From Lota lota (taxonomy: Eukaryota; Chordata; Actinopteri; Gadiformes; Lotidae): 64,000 nucleotides of DNA. The notes beneath the pieces were generated by a model. The model saw only the letters and a list, made by a program, of their open reading frames with translations, was not told the origin of the DNA and did no database searches. Made by a program: the position numbers and the translations under genes. Below are positions 50,027 through 61,400 of this stretch, piece after piece. The stretch spans positions 227,501 through 291,500 of the forward strand of contig JACYXH010000221.1 in the NCBI GenBank assembly GCA_026745465.1, read 5' to 3'. The first letter of the stretch is position 1. Each line of letters opens with the position of its first letter.

Positions 50027-50890
50027 AACCCGCCTGTTCTGCTGGAATTCACATGGGGCGAGAGCTAACTCTGGCTGGCATGAACACTTACAGAACACCA
50101 GGAACAGACTTCACCATTGGATTCCATTGTTTTGTCATTAAGTGCCTTGTGTAAATTTGCAAATAGTTATTTGATGTCTCTTCCATGTCTTAGTGCCTTA
50201 TGGTGTTTGTTTACTATTATCTGTGGGGATTTTCAATTTTCATGCACTATTTCTTGTTGGACTAACACTGCAATACAGTTCTATCTAACTACAACTACTT
50301 TCTAATGTGGTTATTCACTTCTATTATATTTAGTGCATTTGTAGTGCACATATTTTACACATATATATTAAAACTAAATGCCAGCCCCTCTTTTGTACCT
50401 TCGGTAAAACCATGTAATATACGTTTTAAAGGCAACATGAACAAGGGGAATTGGATACAGGAAAACAGGATATTCTGTAGCCAGAATAAGAGTGTTTTGC
50501 CTTTATATACTAATAGCAAAGGTGGATCTACTGATGCTATAATGAATAGAGATCCCCGAGGCAGCTAGTGTTGAAATGTGTTTGCTACTTCATACATTTT
50601 GGAGTGTTGCAGGCTGTATAGTGAAAATGTGTTGTCAAAGTAAAATATCACTGTTAATAATTCAGGGCCGCTCTCTGTCTGCTACATAGCAAAAGACTCC
50701 TGACTGAATCATCCAATGATCCTCATTCTGTCAGGTTTATTATATATTCCAACTATGATTCAAATATATGTGATTATGACTACTGCAGTATTTTTATATA
50801 AAATAATGTGCATGCGTTATGCAGAAACTGTCATTGATTGTGGTGGTTAGTAGCAACAAATGTAACTTAAGTACTGACATTTGATTTTGT

Positions 50891-50896
50891 AATAAA
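50891..50896 (+). other. probable poly(A) signal of the CALHM-like gene
   Basis: AATAAA 865 bases after the stop, followed about 35 bases later by a TG/T-rich stretch. It lies beyond the end of the sequence shared with the decayed copy at 57.4-57.77 kb. Confidence 0.4.
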
Positions 50897-51670
50897 GAAA
50901 TTATTTATTTAATATATTGCTGTGATTTTGTACAGTACATATATATATATATACATTTAATGACAACGGTATACTTGATTTGACAATGTGTTATTAGATA
51001 CTATTTCATTTAAGCCAGAATTCAGCAAGCGTATTTATTCATGGCCAAATTATAATGGCATTAAAAGGTTATTAATATAACATTTTGGCCCAGCTCTATT
51101 ATACCTTTGTTTCCATAAAAGTTTCCATAAAAGTATAATATATCATTGATTACATAACATTGCATGACAACAAATCATAATCACTTTCATTATGAAATAT
51201 GCAACTGTTTCAAGAATAGTTAAAGATTACCGGAGATGTTCTACTAAGAGTTAAGTGTTCTGCTACAAACCCAGTCCGTCTACACAGTGGTCGGAGCACT
51301 AACCTCTCTTTTAAAGGATCTATCCATCTGCATCGGGGGCTGTTGGAGTGATTTCACTAGCCCTTATTTAGAGCTACATGGCAATCGAGCACAAACCACC
51401 TTATTATGCATATTAAGTCCTGACCCTGAATAGGATCTATCATGTAACATGGATACATGTTTTTATATAATTATATTATAATTGCCATAAGCCACAGATC
51501 AGACTTATGTAGTATGCTACTCGTCTGGTTATTTTGTTTGAACTTTTTACAGCTTTTTTTTAAACATACTATATTACTTTTAGATATGCCAATAAAATGT
51601 TAATATGTAGACCACGACTAGGTGAGGACATCAATATAAAATGATTAACTTAATTTGCATAATCAGCACC

Positions 51671-51676
51671 TTTATT
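51671..51676 (-). other. probable poly(A) signal of the UGT gene
   Basis: AATAAA on the minus strand about 120 bases past the UGT stop codon. Confidence 0.5.
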
Positions 51677-51796
51677 GGTTTACATGATTTAAATAATAAT
51701 AAAAAACTGTGAGTATATATCTTCCACAAATGTGCCGAATGACAACAGATTGATGGATACATTGAACACCATAAACAAACCAATATAAAGACATTG

Positions 51797-53365
51797 TTAG
51801 TCACGTTTGCGTTTTATTCCACGACAGACGCAGAAGCACAGTGTCTTGACTAACACAACAAAGGTCAGGAGCATAATCAGCGCAACTCCTAATAAAAGAA
51901 GGATCACATCTACAGAGTGGTAGGAATACCAAGGCATTGTGTAGGACTCTGATCTCAGGTGAGCTGCACCTTTGTTTCGTATAATATACTCTATCCAGAA
52001 GATGGCGTGGTCTAATGGCTTCATTGGCAGGTCCCTATGGAGTCTGGAGAGTCGCTCCATGTTCATCTTGTATGAGGGTTCGTGGATGACTTCTTCAATA
52101 CCTTGTAGAAAGCTTTCACTGTTAATAGTGAATATATTTAGTATTTTGCCGGCTCCTCTATATTTTATTTTGAAAAGATTGTCGTGTTGGTCAAAGACCA
52201 ATGGAAGTCCAAGGATAGGAACTCCATGGTAGATTGCCTCTTGTACTCCATTGGTTCCTCCGTGCGCCACAAACACTTTGGTTTTTGCGTGTCCTAAAAG
52301 GTCATTCTGTGGCATCCAATCAACAAGTAATGTGTTGTTGCCTAAGGATGCTGGTGGTTCACCTTTATGCCTCCAGATTACTTTCTGAGGTAGTTTTGCA
52401 AAAGCGGCAGCGATTTCCTCAGATACTTCTTGGGGAAGACTTGCAATGAACGTCCCCAGAGACATAACGATGACTCCGTGTTCTCCTGAACTCTGGACAA
52501 AGTCCTCCAGGTGTTGAGGAAGAGGCTTAGCAGGTTTACATTGAAATCCTCCCATGTAGATAACATTGGGCATGGTGGGCCGTGGGAACTCAAACACAAA
52601 ATCAATTCTCATAAGCCACAGATCAGCTCTTTGAAAAAGGGACATAAAGGAATCTTGGCTAAAGTATTTTTGCATCAGCCCATCATAGTATGGTGTGACG
52701 TAATGGGCTGAAATAAATTGTGAGAAGCAGTAAGCAAATATATTCAAAACTCTTTCTCGGAAGCTCATCCTATCAGATAGCTCCGTCCCTGGCACTGGAA
52801 CATAAGAAAGAGGAGAAGGGGCAATGGAAAAGTGGCCTTCACCGTGACATGTCCATCTCACATTAAAAACTAAAGGCAGATCTAAGTGGCGGGCAACCAT
52901 GACACCAGTTAGTATGACCGGGTCTGTCAGAACCATGTCGAATTTTGCATCCCTTAGAGACTCCATCAGGTGCTTGTCGTCAAACATATGCTTAATCAAT
53001 TGTGACCCCTTCTTGTGCATGATGGAGGCTGCCTCCATTTGCTCCATTTCCAGTTTGAAACGTGCCCAGGAAGACCTTCCGTTCCTCTGGATCTCCAAAA
53101 GTTTGCTAATAAATACAGTGATGAAGCCTTCATCAAAGCCACTCTCCATATTGAGTGTAATAGCAGTATAGAAGGGGGAGCGTTCCTTTATGTACCAGCT
53201 GTCTGTTGTTCGCACCACTGAGATACTGTGGCCCCTTGAATGAAGCTCTTCAACAATGATTTTCATGTTCACCCAGTGACTCCCATCTACTGGGAAAACC
53301 AGCACATTTCCTGTTAACACGATAGCTGGACAGAAGAGAAGGAGGGTGATCCAAACTGAGTGCAT
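51797..53365 (-). CDS. UDP-glucuronosyltransferase, single coding exon
   Basis: ER-membrane enzyme that transfers glucuronic acid from UDP-glucuronate to small lipophilic acceptors (phase II detoxification). The 522-residue protein starts at 53365 (MHSVWITLLLF), giving a signal peptide and mature start NVLVFPVDGSHW. His30 in that phrase and Asp148 in VLTDP sit where the catalytic dyad is found. The UGT signature FVAHGGTNGVQEAIYHGVP and LGLPLVFDQHDN (near residue 367 onward) is complete. A C-terminal transmembrane helix follows SVDVILLLLGVALIM, and the tail KRKRD is a KxKxx ER-retrieval signal. An in-frame ATG at 53386 would add seven residues, but it lies before a plausible acceptor (CTAAAG|G at 53377/53376), so it may be intronic. 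With the whole coding region in one exon, the fish UGT5 family is the likeliest assignment, but I cannot confirm it. Confidence 0.93.
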   Translation of the reverse strand: MHSVWITLLLFCPAIVLTGNVLVFPVDGSHWVNMKIIVEELHSRGHSISVVRTTDSWYIKERSPFYTAITLNMESGFDEGFITVFISKLLEIQRNGRSSWARFKLEMEQMEAASIMHKKGSQLIKHMFDDKHLMESLRDAKFDMVLTDPVILTGVMVARHLDLPLVFNVRWTCHGEGHFSIAPSPLSYVPVPGTELSDRMSFRERVLNIFAYCFSQFISAHYVTPYYDGLMQKYFSQDSFMSLFQRADLWLMRIDFVFEFPRPTMPNVIYMGGFQCKPAKPLPQHLEDFVQSSGEHGVIVMSLGTFIASLPQEVSEEIAAAFAKLPQKVIWRHKGEPPASLGNNTLLVDWMPQNDLLGHAKTKVFVAHGGTNGVQEAIYHGVPILGLPLVFDQHDNLFKIKYRGAGKILNIFTINSESFLQGIEEVIHEPSYKMNMERLSRLHRDLPMKPLDHAIFWIEYIIRNKGAAHLRSESYTMPWYSYHSVDVILLLLGVALIMLLTFVVLVKTLCFCVCRGIKRKRD

Positions 53366-53788
53366 TTTCTTTGAACCTTTAGCCATAGGAGAGAAAAAAC
53401 ATTGTAATAATAAGTACATTAATAATTCAAATTATTTTCATTGATAGTATGAATATAAGAAAATAACACATATGCCCAAAAAACACATATGTAGAAACAT
53501 TAAATGAAGAGTAAATTGGTAATATACATACACCATATAACATATTATGACATGTTATAATTATCAGTTAATTTCGTTTTTAGCAATGAACTAAATGTTA
53601 AACATAAATCTCATGTTTGCTACTTGAAAGGCTGCACATTACATTTAGCTGTTTAGGTCTACATGACACTTATTTTACATAAGTATCATACCATCATTTA
53701 TAATGCGCTAGCCTTTGTCTTGGTTTATGTCTTTAATTTGAAATCCTCCATTCATTTGAACGTAAAGTAACGTTGAGCGCACTCTTAC

Positions 53789-53880
53789 CTTAGCAAAACC
53801 ACTGCAGTTTCCTCCGATGTGGGCCTTGATGTGGTGCACAGCAAGATAGCACTCCCTCTCTCCAACTTGGGCTGAACTTT
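53789..53880 (-). other. possible 5' non-coding exon of the UGT gene
   Basis: The minus strand has a strong donor GCTAAG|GTAAGAG at 53789/53788, about 400 bases upstream of the acceptor that precedes the UGT start. The fit of donor and acceptor suggests a non-coding first exon. Its left and right limits apart from the donor are guesses. Confidence 0.35.
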
Positions 53881-54425
53881 AACTTAAATTGCACATTGTT
53901 AAACATTTGCCTGATAAGAGTAAAGCAGGATTGTGTAACATGGATGTACCAACACTAAGCATCAGTGACACAGCCTATGTGGAGAAGGCAAAACAATTAT
54001 GAGACAAATAAATGCAATAAACTGCAAATGAAAACCACAAAATAATTTATTATTCTATATTTTCTGTAATGAGCCCATGGCTAAATGAACTTCTGCGTTG
54101 GCCTGAAAAATCCAGATGTTGTTATTGTAGAAGCACTACAATAACAATGTTTGTCTAACATTCAGCTCACCTTTGCTCTCCGAGTATGCCGAGTATGCTA
54201 TGAGCTATCCCTGTCCGTCGACGAAGCAGTCTGTCCAGCTTGCTCAACGTATAAAAGCCCATGGGGACTCTTAGACTGAATAGGTTGCGTTGTCGTTGAG
54301 ATTACTTGACATTTTCCATTTTGTGAAACTGAAACACAGATATACAAAAAGGCCTTTTCATGACAAAAAGGACACATTTTCATATGGTAAACTTATGTTA
54401 CAGACCTAAAGCTAGCTCACACTCA

Positions 54426-54500
54426 GGCCCGGATCTACGCATAGGCATTCAAGGCACATGCCTAGGGCCTCCTTGCCACTAGGGGGGCCGAGACAGAGGG
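54426..54500 (+). mobile_element. possible DNA-transposon terminus
   Basis: CACTCAGGCCCGGATCTACG, then GCATAGGC and GCCTAGGGCCTCC, resembles termini of hAT-like elements in fish. A partner end (CGGCCCTG near 55955) matches for only about ten bases and has no clear 8-bp target duplication. Confidence 0.25.
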
Positions 54501-56347
54501 GTGGATAACATCAACTGCCTACATAAAATAATGTTCATTGGCACTTTTCCATTGGCACTTTTGGCCGTGTCGAGTAAAACAGTTAAACGGATTTGCATTT
54601 CCATTATCAGTTAAAACGTGTCGAGCTGTGCCTGGTTGCGCCCGAGATGGACCACCTCTGTTGTGGGGCCAAATGTGACGCTTGCTGTTTGGAGCGAGAA
54701 GTGGTCTCTCAAATGTTAGGAATATAGACCTCTAAAAAATACCATAACTGTGTTCTTGTGTCTGAGATGCATCACCATGCACGCAGAGTTAGAGTTCTCA
54801 ACAGCTTTGTCGTTATTTGTTTGTTCCTTGAACTATTTAAGTAAAAAGGTGAAGGAAGTTTTAGATGGAAGCGCACCGCAGTGATTTTAGTTTGACGACA
54901 ACAAAATAGGTCGCTGAAAAAGGAAGAATTTCTATCAGATTACTCTTGATGTAAAGACTGGACATTGGGTAATATTTTACACTATTAGATCATTGATATT
55001 GATATTAATTGTTGTTGTTTTTTCCCTAATAGCAAGGACGTCGTGTGGCAAATTAATGAGCATAATAATCATTTGGCAGTTCAAAGTAATTTTGATTGTT
55101 TTCCAAATATCACAATATTAGATACCAACAATGTATGAACTAATCCGCATTCTCCAAATGCAGGGAAACAATGAGTAGCTTTTGTTTAAGTAAGGGTTAA
55201 TCCATGACTAGGTGACCAGGTTATTTTTTTTGGGATGACGCCACACCTAGGAGTGGATTATACCACGGCCACTTGTTAAATGATACAGGGGTGCGTCACA
55301 TTGTTGGGCGATTCTGTCTCCAAACCAAACGTGAAGCTCGCGCCATGTGTTGTGTAACTCGTGCTCCTGGAAGCACACGTGCAACGGTCCGACAAATGGG
55401 TCCGACTAATGCCTGAAACCTGATCAGTTCACGTGGGAGATGAAACGCAGATGTCCCCCTGCACCTCCGGTGAATAGAGAAGATCGTAGGAGCGACCTGG
55501 CAACGAAAAGCTTCCTCGGCGTAACTTTAGGACTAACTTAAACGTTATCAATGAGTACCGCACACACGGAGCATGTGGTTAGCTCGGTCTTTATAGAACG
55601 TTATTCTCTGATTTCGTTTTTCTATCAGCCATACTTCCCCCATGCGTTCGTGTGCTGGTATCGCCGTGTCCTAGGACAGCCAGATGTGAGGCAGATGTGG
55701 CCATCGCCAGAGTAGTAGCATTACTTTCAACTGTTTTCAGGAAGATCTCTTATTGTTCTTATGGCATGCTGAACTGGGAGCGCTTTGTTTGCTTGTCTTT
55801 GAACGCCTATGCTAGGAGTTAAGAGGGTTGTTTTAGCGTACAGAATGCTGGCCGGCTGCAGAGTGGGGCATTAGTCCAACAGTTAGTTACATTAGTTAGG
55901 CATTAGTCCAACAGTTAGTTGGACACATTAGTTAGCCATGGGCGATGAGGCTCCGGCCCTGGTGTTATGGAAGAAGAATGCACACCTCCCTCGACTAGAG
56001 TATATTATATATTTAATAAATTATATATAATGTATGTTTTTTGGCCGTGGTTAGGCTAACGTTATAACATAAAGTGACTTACGGACATGGCATTCGGTAG
56101 GTTTTCAAAGCTTTCGTAGTCCTAGTTGAGGCAGCATGCGTAGTGCAGCACAACGCCTACTATGTTCTTTTATTACGTGACCGGGAATAACACTGACCTG
56201 CACTAACCCAACGCGGAATTAAAGGTGCATTACCACTTCGTGCCAGCAAGTGGTGCTGTTTAACTGAATAATGTAGAATGAAAAGACTGCAATAATATAA
56301 TAAACAAAAAACGTGGCATATGCTATCTGTTGAGTAAGTGCTTGTGG

Positions 56348-56484
56348 GAGTGTGTGTGGAGGGTGGCTGGTTTAAGCAGCCTCACCTGGCCCGAGTCAGA
56401 CTGATTGGACTCTGGGGCTGGGTGAGGCTGCACACCTGTTGCACATTGTGTACAGGTTAAACCAGCCACCACCACACACACTCG
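56348..56484. repeat. long imperfect inverted repeat
   Basis: GAGTGTGTGTGGAGGGTGGC plus TGGTTTAA on the left recurs as its complement at the right end with one mismatch and one indel. A perfect inner pair GCAGCCTCACC / GGTGAGGCTGC is nested inside. An AATAAA lies about 80 bases to the right. It may be a small inverted-repeat element or part of an LTR. Confidence 0.6.
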
Positions 56485-56790
56485 AGAAGAGCTCTCCGGC
56501 ATGGCAGCGTGGAGCGCGGAGCGCGGAGCACCATCTGCATGCCTCATTCCATTCAACCTTAACAATAAACCGGTTTTCAACATCACCACCCTGTGTCCAT
56601 TGGTTTGGAGGAGCCCGAGGAAAGTCACCTAGGTGGAGTATGGGAGCCACCTAGGTGGCGTGTAGTATGGACTTTGCTACAGTGCTTCTTTCTTCAGACA
56701 AAACGTATGAATAAAAGTTTTAAACTATAACATTTAAAAGAGGCTATTTTCTTCTGACACAGAATATATGTGAACAAAGTCAACATGTTT

Positions 56791-57770
56791 GCTGGGAGGT
56801 GTTAGTCGTGAGCGTATTTGTCAAACAAAACCTAGTAGAGAGCAATCCGTTTTTTTTTCTCTTCAAACTATTCAGGCCTACGGCCATCGTTTTCTGACAC
56901 ACCGTCCGATGTACATCTCCTGGATGGAGGGATGATCACATCCACCGATGCGCTGAAAAGCCTTAGTTTGGCCATCCTACAACACATCTGGACCTGTGCT
57001 GTAAAGCACCTGTAGCTTTGGACTCACAGTTGAAGTTCAAATAGTTCAAATGCATTGTTGATTAGTATAACCACTTATCTCCATCATCAACGTTTAAAAT
57101 GTAACCCAACCGGAAATCGATGTTGACCAATCATGACTACTTTCTAAAGTGGTAATTCACTTCTGTTATATTTAGTGTGACCCATCTTTTGTTCCTTTGG
57201 TAAAACCATGTAATAGTAATATAGTAACATGTAAAATATTGTTGCACTTAAAGCAGTTTGCTTATTTTATAAATTGTATGTACTTGCATAATTCTGGCAA
57301 TTTGTAGGATGGATCTTCATGGTTGAATGCACTTGTTGTTGTAAGTTGCTTTGGACAAAAACGTCAGCTTGATAATTGAAATGTAATATATATATAAGTT
57401 TTGAAGGCAACTTGAACGAGGGAAATTGGATACAGGAAAATTGGATATTCTGTAGCCAGTATTTATTTTAATACCAAAGGTGGATCTACTGATGCTATAA
57501 TGAATAGAGATCCCCAAGGCAGCTAGTGTTTAAATGTGTTTGCTACTTCATGTATTTTGATGTGTTGTGTTGACTGTTTAGTGAAAATGTGTTGTCAAAG
57601 TAAAAGAAAAACCTAACCCAAAGTAAATATCACTTTAAATAATTCAGTGCCGCTCTTTCTGTGCCACTATTTTCTTTATGTCTGCTACATAACAAAATAC
57701 TCCTGACTGAATCAGCCAATGTTATTCTTTCAAGTATATAATATATAGCAATTGTGATTTGCAAATCACT
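56791..57770 (+). pseudogene. decayed duplicate of the CALHM-like locus, coding region deleted
   Basis: Blocks of this stretch match the surroundings of the CALHM-like gene in the same order and orientation. 56791-56885 matches about 47752-47825. 56958-57090 matches about 48093-48297. 57090-57130 matches about 48480-48525. 57135-57215 matches about 50292-50425, and 57400-57770 matches about 50425-50760. Shared strings include CCTACAACACATCTGGACCT, GTATAACCACTTATCTCCAT, GGTGGATCTACTGATGCTAT and GAATAGAGATCCCC. At about 57130 the copy jumps from sequence matching 48.53 kb to sequence matching 50.30 kb, removing both exons and the intron. A SINE tail (about 57220-57395) is present only in this copy. 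It has no coding capacity. Confidence 0.75.
57320..57385 (+). mobile_element. SINE 3' tail fragment
   Basis: AATGCACTTGTTGTTGTAAG followed by TTGCTTTGGACAAAAACGTC matches the tail of the SINE at 49629-49794. It interrupts the duplicated flank and is absent from the corresponding place near 50425. Confidence 0.55.
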
Positions 57771-58026
57771 CACCTGCCACAACTTGGCCATCTCAAAATT
57801 GCCACCTAAACATTTCCAAAATGTCTACCAAATTTCCAGTTCTTAGTTCTATTGTAGCTAGATGTGTATATAAACATAGTACTGCAGTTGTGTCAATGTC
57901 AAGAAAATTGCAAAGGTAAAAAAGTTATGAATTTATTAAGTTATGATACATGTGTTCTATGTATTTTCTAAGACATTATTTTGTTCATCCGTGTCTTTTT
58001 TTTTGGTTTTTGAATATCAGCATAGT

Positions 58027-58032
58027 TTTATT
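58027..58032 (-). other. possible poly(A) signal of the nAChR subunit gene
   Basis: AATAAA on the minus strand about 80 bases after the stop. A second one lies near 57932-57937. Both are compatible with a short 3' UTR. Confidence 0.35.
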
Positions 58033-58112
58033 ATGTCTGTGATCACAGGAAAGCACATACATTTGTTGTGTTTGACAACTTTGAGTTTTTGGGGGTTTGC
58101 GGTAGTTGTCCT

Positions 58113-58271
58113 TTAGCTGTTTGTGTCACTGAAGTGAGGAACGATGATGTTGGCCCACTTGTAAATGACGGGGATGAAAAGCAGTGCAGAGCCAAGCATG
58201 GAAACAAGGAGAAAGGCCCACAGAAACATCCGGTCCAAAACCTGGGCTACAAACTTCCAGTCTTGCACCAC
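58113..58271 (-). CDS. nAChR subunit exon 7 (TM4, terminal)
   Basis: 52 codons plus TAA at 58115-58113. It encodes [18 protein letters not shown], the TM4 helix and the extracellular end [17 protein letters not shown]. Acceptor TTGTACAG|G. Confidence 0.92.
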   Translation of the reverse strand: MVQDWKFVAQVLDRMFLWAFLLVSMLGSALLFIPVIYKWANIIVPHFSDTNS

Positions 58272-58334
58272 CTGTACAAACAGAAAGTTATTTCACACAC
58301 TTTTCTCATCCATCACAAAACAACTTAGTTAAGA

Positions 58335-58425
<91 letters not shown>

Positions 58426-61400
58426 CAAATCATGCATAACAAGCCTATATAGCCAAATATTTTGTTGTTGTTGCAACAACTTGATCATGTATCCATACAA
58501 AAATGGAAGTACATGAGGTTTTGTTGTGCACAAAATGTGTGAAACACTGGGAGCAGATTAATACAATCAGTAAAGAAAATGTTGTGCAGATGTAAAGTCT
58601 TGCCAGATAGATAACGCATTAAGATATGCGCTTGAGGTCACATTTTAATTTGATTTACCATCATATTACTGGTTTTAACAGTTAATCCCAGTTGACAATG
58701 GATGTCAGGCAGACACATAAGCAACCTTATCTACGTTGACCAATATTCATGATTACAGTCCATCTTGGGGTGTATGTGTCTACATAATAATGAATTAAAT
58801 GTAGGCCTATATAGCGCGTTTCTTGAACCCATTGCACTGCAAACACGTGTTCATTCTCCACATCATACATTTGGATGTAATCTATATATATTACATTTCA
58901 TTCATTGTTATTGGATGGGTCCGCCAGCTATGCCCTACACCATGCCCTGCGCCATACCTGGTACCTGGACCAATCGATGACACTTACCTCTCGGACCTCG
59001 TTCTCCTTCATGACATGCATGGCAATGTAGCGAATAGAGTCCAAAGCGGCCTGCAGGTTGTGCCGCGAGTTCAGCGGAGGTGTCGCCTCGGACGCCCGCC
59101 CGTTGGTGTGCGTGTCCTGTCCGGCGGCTCCTTCCGTGGCGTAGCGGTCCACGTGGCTGCGCATGCACAACAGCTTGGGTAAGCGTTGCAGGAAGATCCT
59201 CCGCACCCACGGCGCCATGTCGTGGTGTGTCGAGGAGGAGCGATGGTGGACGTTGATGGCGAACACGGTGATGACGATGGACAGCGTCACGAAGATCATG
59301 GTGAAGACTAGGTACTCCCCGATGAGGGGGATGACCTTCGAGGAGGACGGGATGATCTCCTCGATGACCAGGAGGAACACGGTGAGGGACACCAGCACAG
59401 AGGTGCACAGCGAGATCTTCTCCCTGCCGTTGGAAGGCAGGTAGAAGACCAGGATGGTCAGGAAGGACAGGCCGATGCAGGGGATGATCAGGAAGAGGGT
59501 GTAGAAGAGAGGCAGCCTGCGGATGATGAAGGAGTAGGTGATGGTTGGGTAGGAGGCGCTGCCGTCCGTTCTCAAGCCGCGGCCGCCTGTGGCCTTCACG
59601 ATTTCCCATTCGCCATTGTCAAAATAGTCCCGCATGTCCACATTGAAGTCCTCCAAAAGGATGTCCACCTTTAATAAATAGAGATGGAAAAAATGCATTG
59701 TTTACTGGGAATACAAACCCAATAAACAATGCATTATGACTGCAAGAAGGTCCTATTGAATTGTGTCATAAAAGAAATGATTTCAGCTATTCCTATTTCA
59801 TATTACCAAGGGATGTCCATAGCAAAAACTGATCATTTAAGGATCACATCATTTAGATACACTTGCACGGATGTTCTACGTCTTCGTGGTCTATCCTGTT
59901 TGTGCACAGTAGACTGTTACCTGTGAGCCATCATAAGTCCAAGAACCAAACTTCATGGAGCAGTTCTGGAGGTCGAAGGGGAAAAAGGTGACATCAATGT
60001 TGCATGCTGACTTGTAACTTGCTGGTGGGGTCCATGAAATGGTGCCATCGTACCTGACAATGACTTTGGTGACTGTCCCTTCAAAACGCCCATCTGCACT
60101 GTTGGGAATTAAAGGGAGTCATCATTTGTTTATGTTTCATCACGCATCCCTAATATTCCTTATATTTCATTATACAGGAATAATAGTTGCGTTGTTACTT
60201 TGTTGCTTAAGGTAATGCCCACCCAAACATCAGAATGACAAGCTTCTCATTTAAAGTATGTATATTTTCTGATGCATAAAGAAATAAACAACTTGATGTG
60301 TTGATTGATTCAAATCAATCCCAGCCATACCTCATTTTAGCCAGCCAAAAATGTAACATATGTAACGTATTGTTGCTTGACAAGCGCAAGACCAGAGGCC
60401 ATCAAACGTACTTGTCATACAGCACAATGTCCGGGATCCAGACCATATCCGAGGGAACACGGATAGTGGTGATGCCCAGATAGTCATGAGGGTTCCACCG
60501 CAGTTTGATGTCAGCCCACTCCTTAACAGGAACGCACAACGAGATCAAATGAACAACCCCATTGATATGGGACCTGCAAGTTCACTGTGAGATGTGGTGC
60601 CTCATAGGATATGTGTTTGATGTTGCGTTCAATGTTTTTAAAAAGCGAAGAAAGGATGCTCTTTAAGACGCAACGAGCAGGGCTTTGGGAAGAAGAAAGG
60701 GACGCAGGTTGGGAGGCCTCTAATAAGATGTTGTCTCGTGCCCTCAAATGAAAAAAACAGCTCATTTATAATGCAAATATTTGTTCTGTATTGCTTTGTT
60801 TATCCATGACACACTCATTGAGTCCAATCTTCCGTAAACTTGAAAAGGTTTGGCCTGTGACATTTGTCTCCTTATTTCTATTACATGACCATGGCTTAAA
60901 ATGGAGGCTGCTGCTGAGGCTGGTCTACGGGGACCATTTCTCAGCTGTAACATGAACCCTCAGAAGCATGAATAAACATGACAGGACCGCGGGGGAGGCA
61001 GCAGGTTGTGGCGGGCAGGGGGAAGATGGGTGGTTGATTCAAGCAAGGGGTTTGTATGTCAATTATGTTTCACACAATTGCTTAGAAGGAAAGACGACAT
61101 GTGTTTTACACCATGTGTACACGTGTTTTACACCTTGTGTACACGTGTTTTACACCATGTTTTACATCTTGTGTACACGTGTTTTACACCATGTTTTACA
61201 CCATGTGTACATGGGTTTTACACCATGTGTACACGTGTTGTACACCGTGTGTACACGTGTTGTACACCGTGTGTACACGTGTTGTACACCGTGTGTACAC
61301 GTGTTGTACACGTGTTGTACACCGTGTGTACACCTGTTGTACACCGTGTGTACACGTGTTGTACACGTGTTGTACACCGTGTGTACACGTGTTGTACACC

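Larger units (their letters stand above)
50027..51796. other. convergent CALHM-like/UGT 3' region
   Basis: The CALHM-like 3' UTR extends to about 50.9 kb, followed by AT-rich sequence and the UGT 3' end. About 50292-50760 is the block shared with the decayed copy. No further gene seen. Confidence 0.6.
53881..56790. other. intergenic region upstream of the UGT gene
   Basis: No gene recognised. It contains a possible DNA-transposon end at 54426-54500, a short tandem duplication (GGCATTAGTCCAACAGTTAG) at 55868-55922 and a long inverted repeat at 56348-56484. Confidence 0.6.

Noticed and set aside
54426-55962. A complete 1.5 kb non-autonomous transposon between 54.43 and 55.96 kb
   Set aside because: The candidate termini match for only about ten bases and the flanking 8-mers do not agree, so only the left end is kept as a weak call.
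58935-59609. 224-codon minus-strand frame in another phase of receptor exon 6
   Set aside because: Out-of-frame shadow of the GC-rich transmembrane exon.
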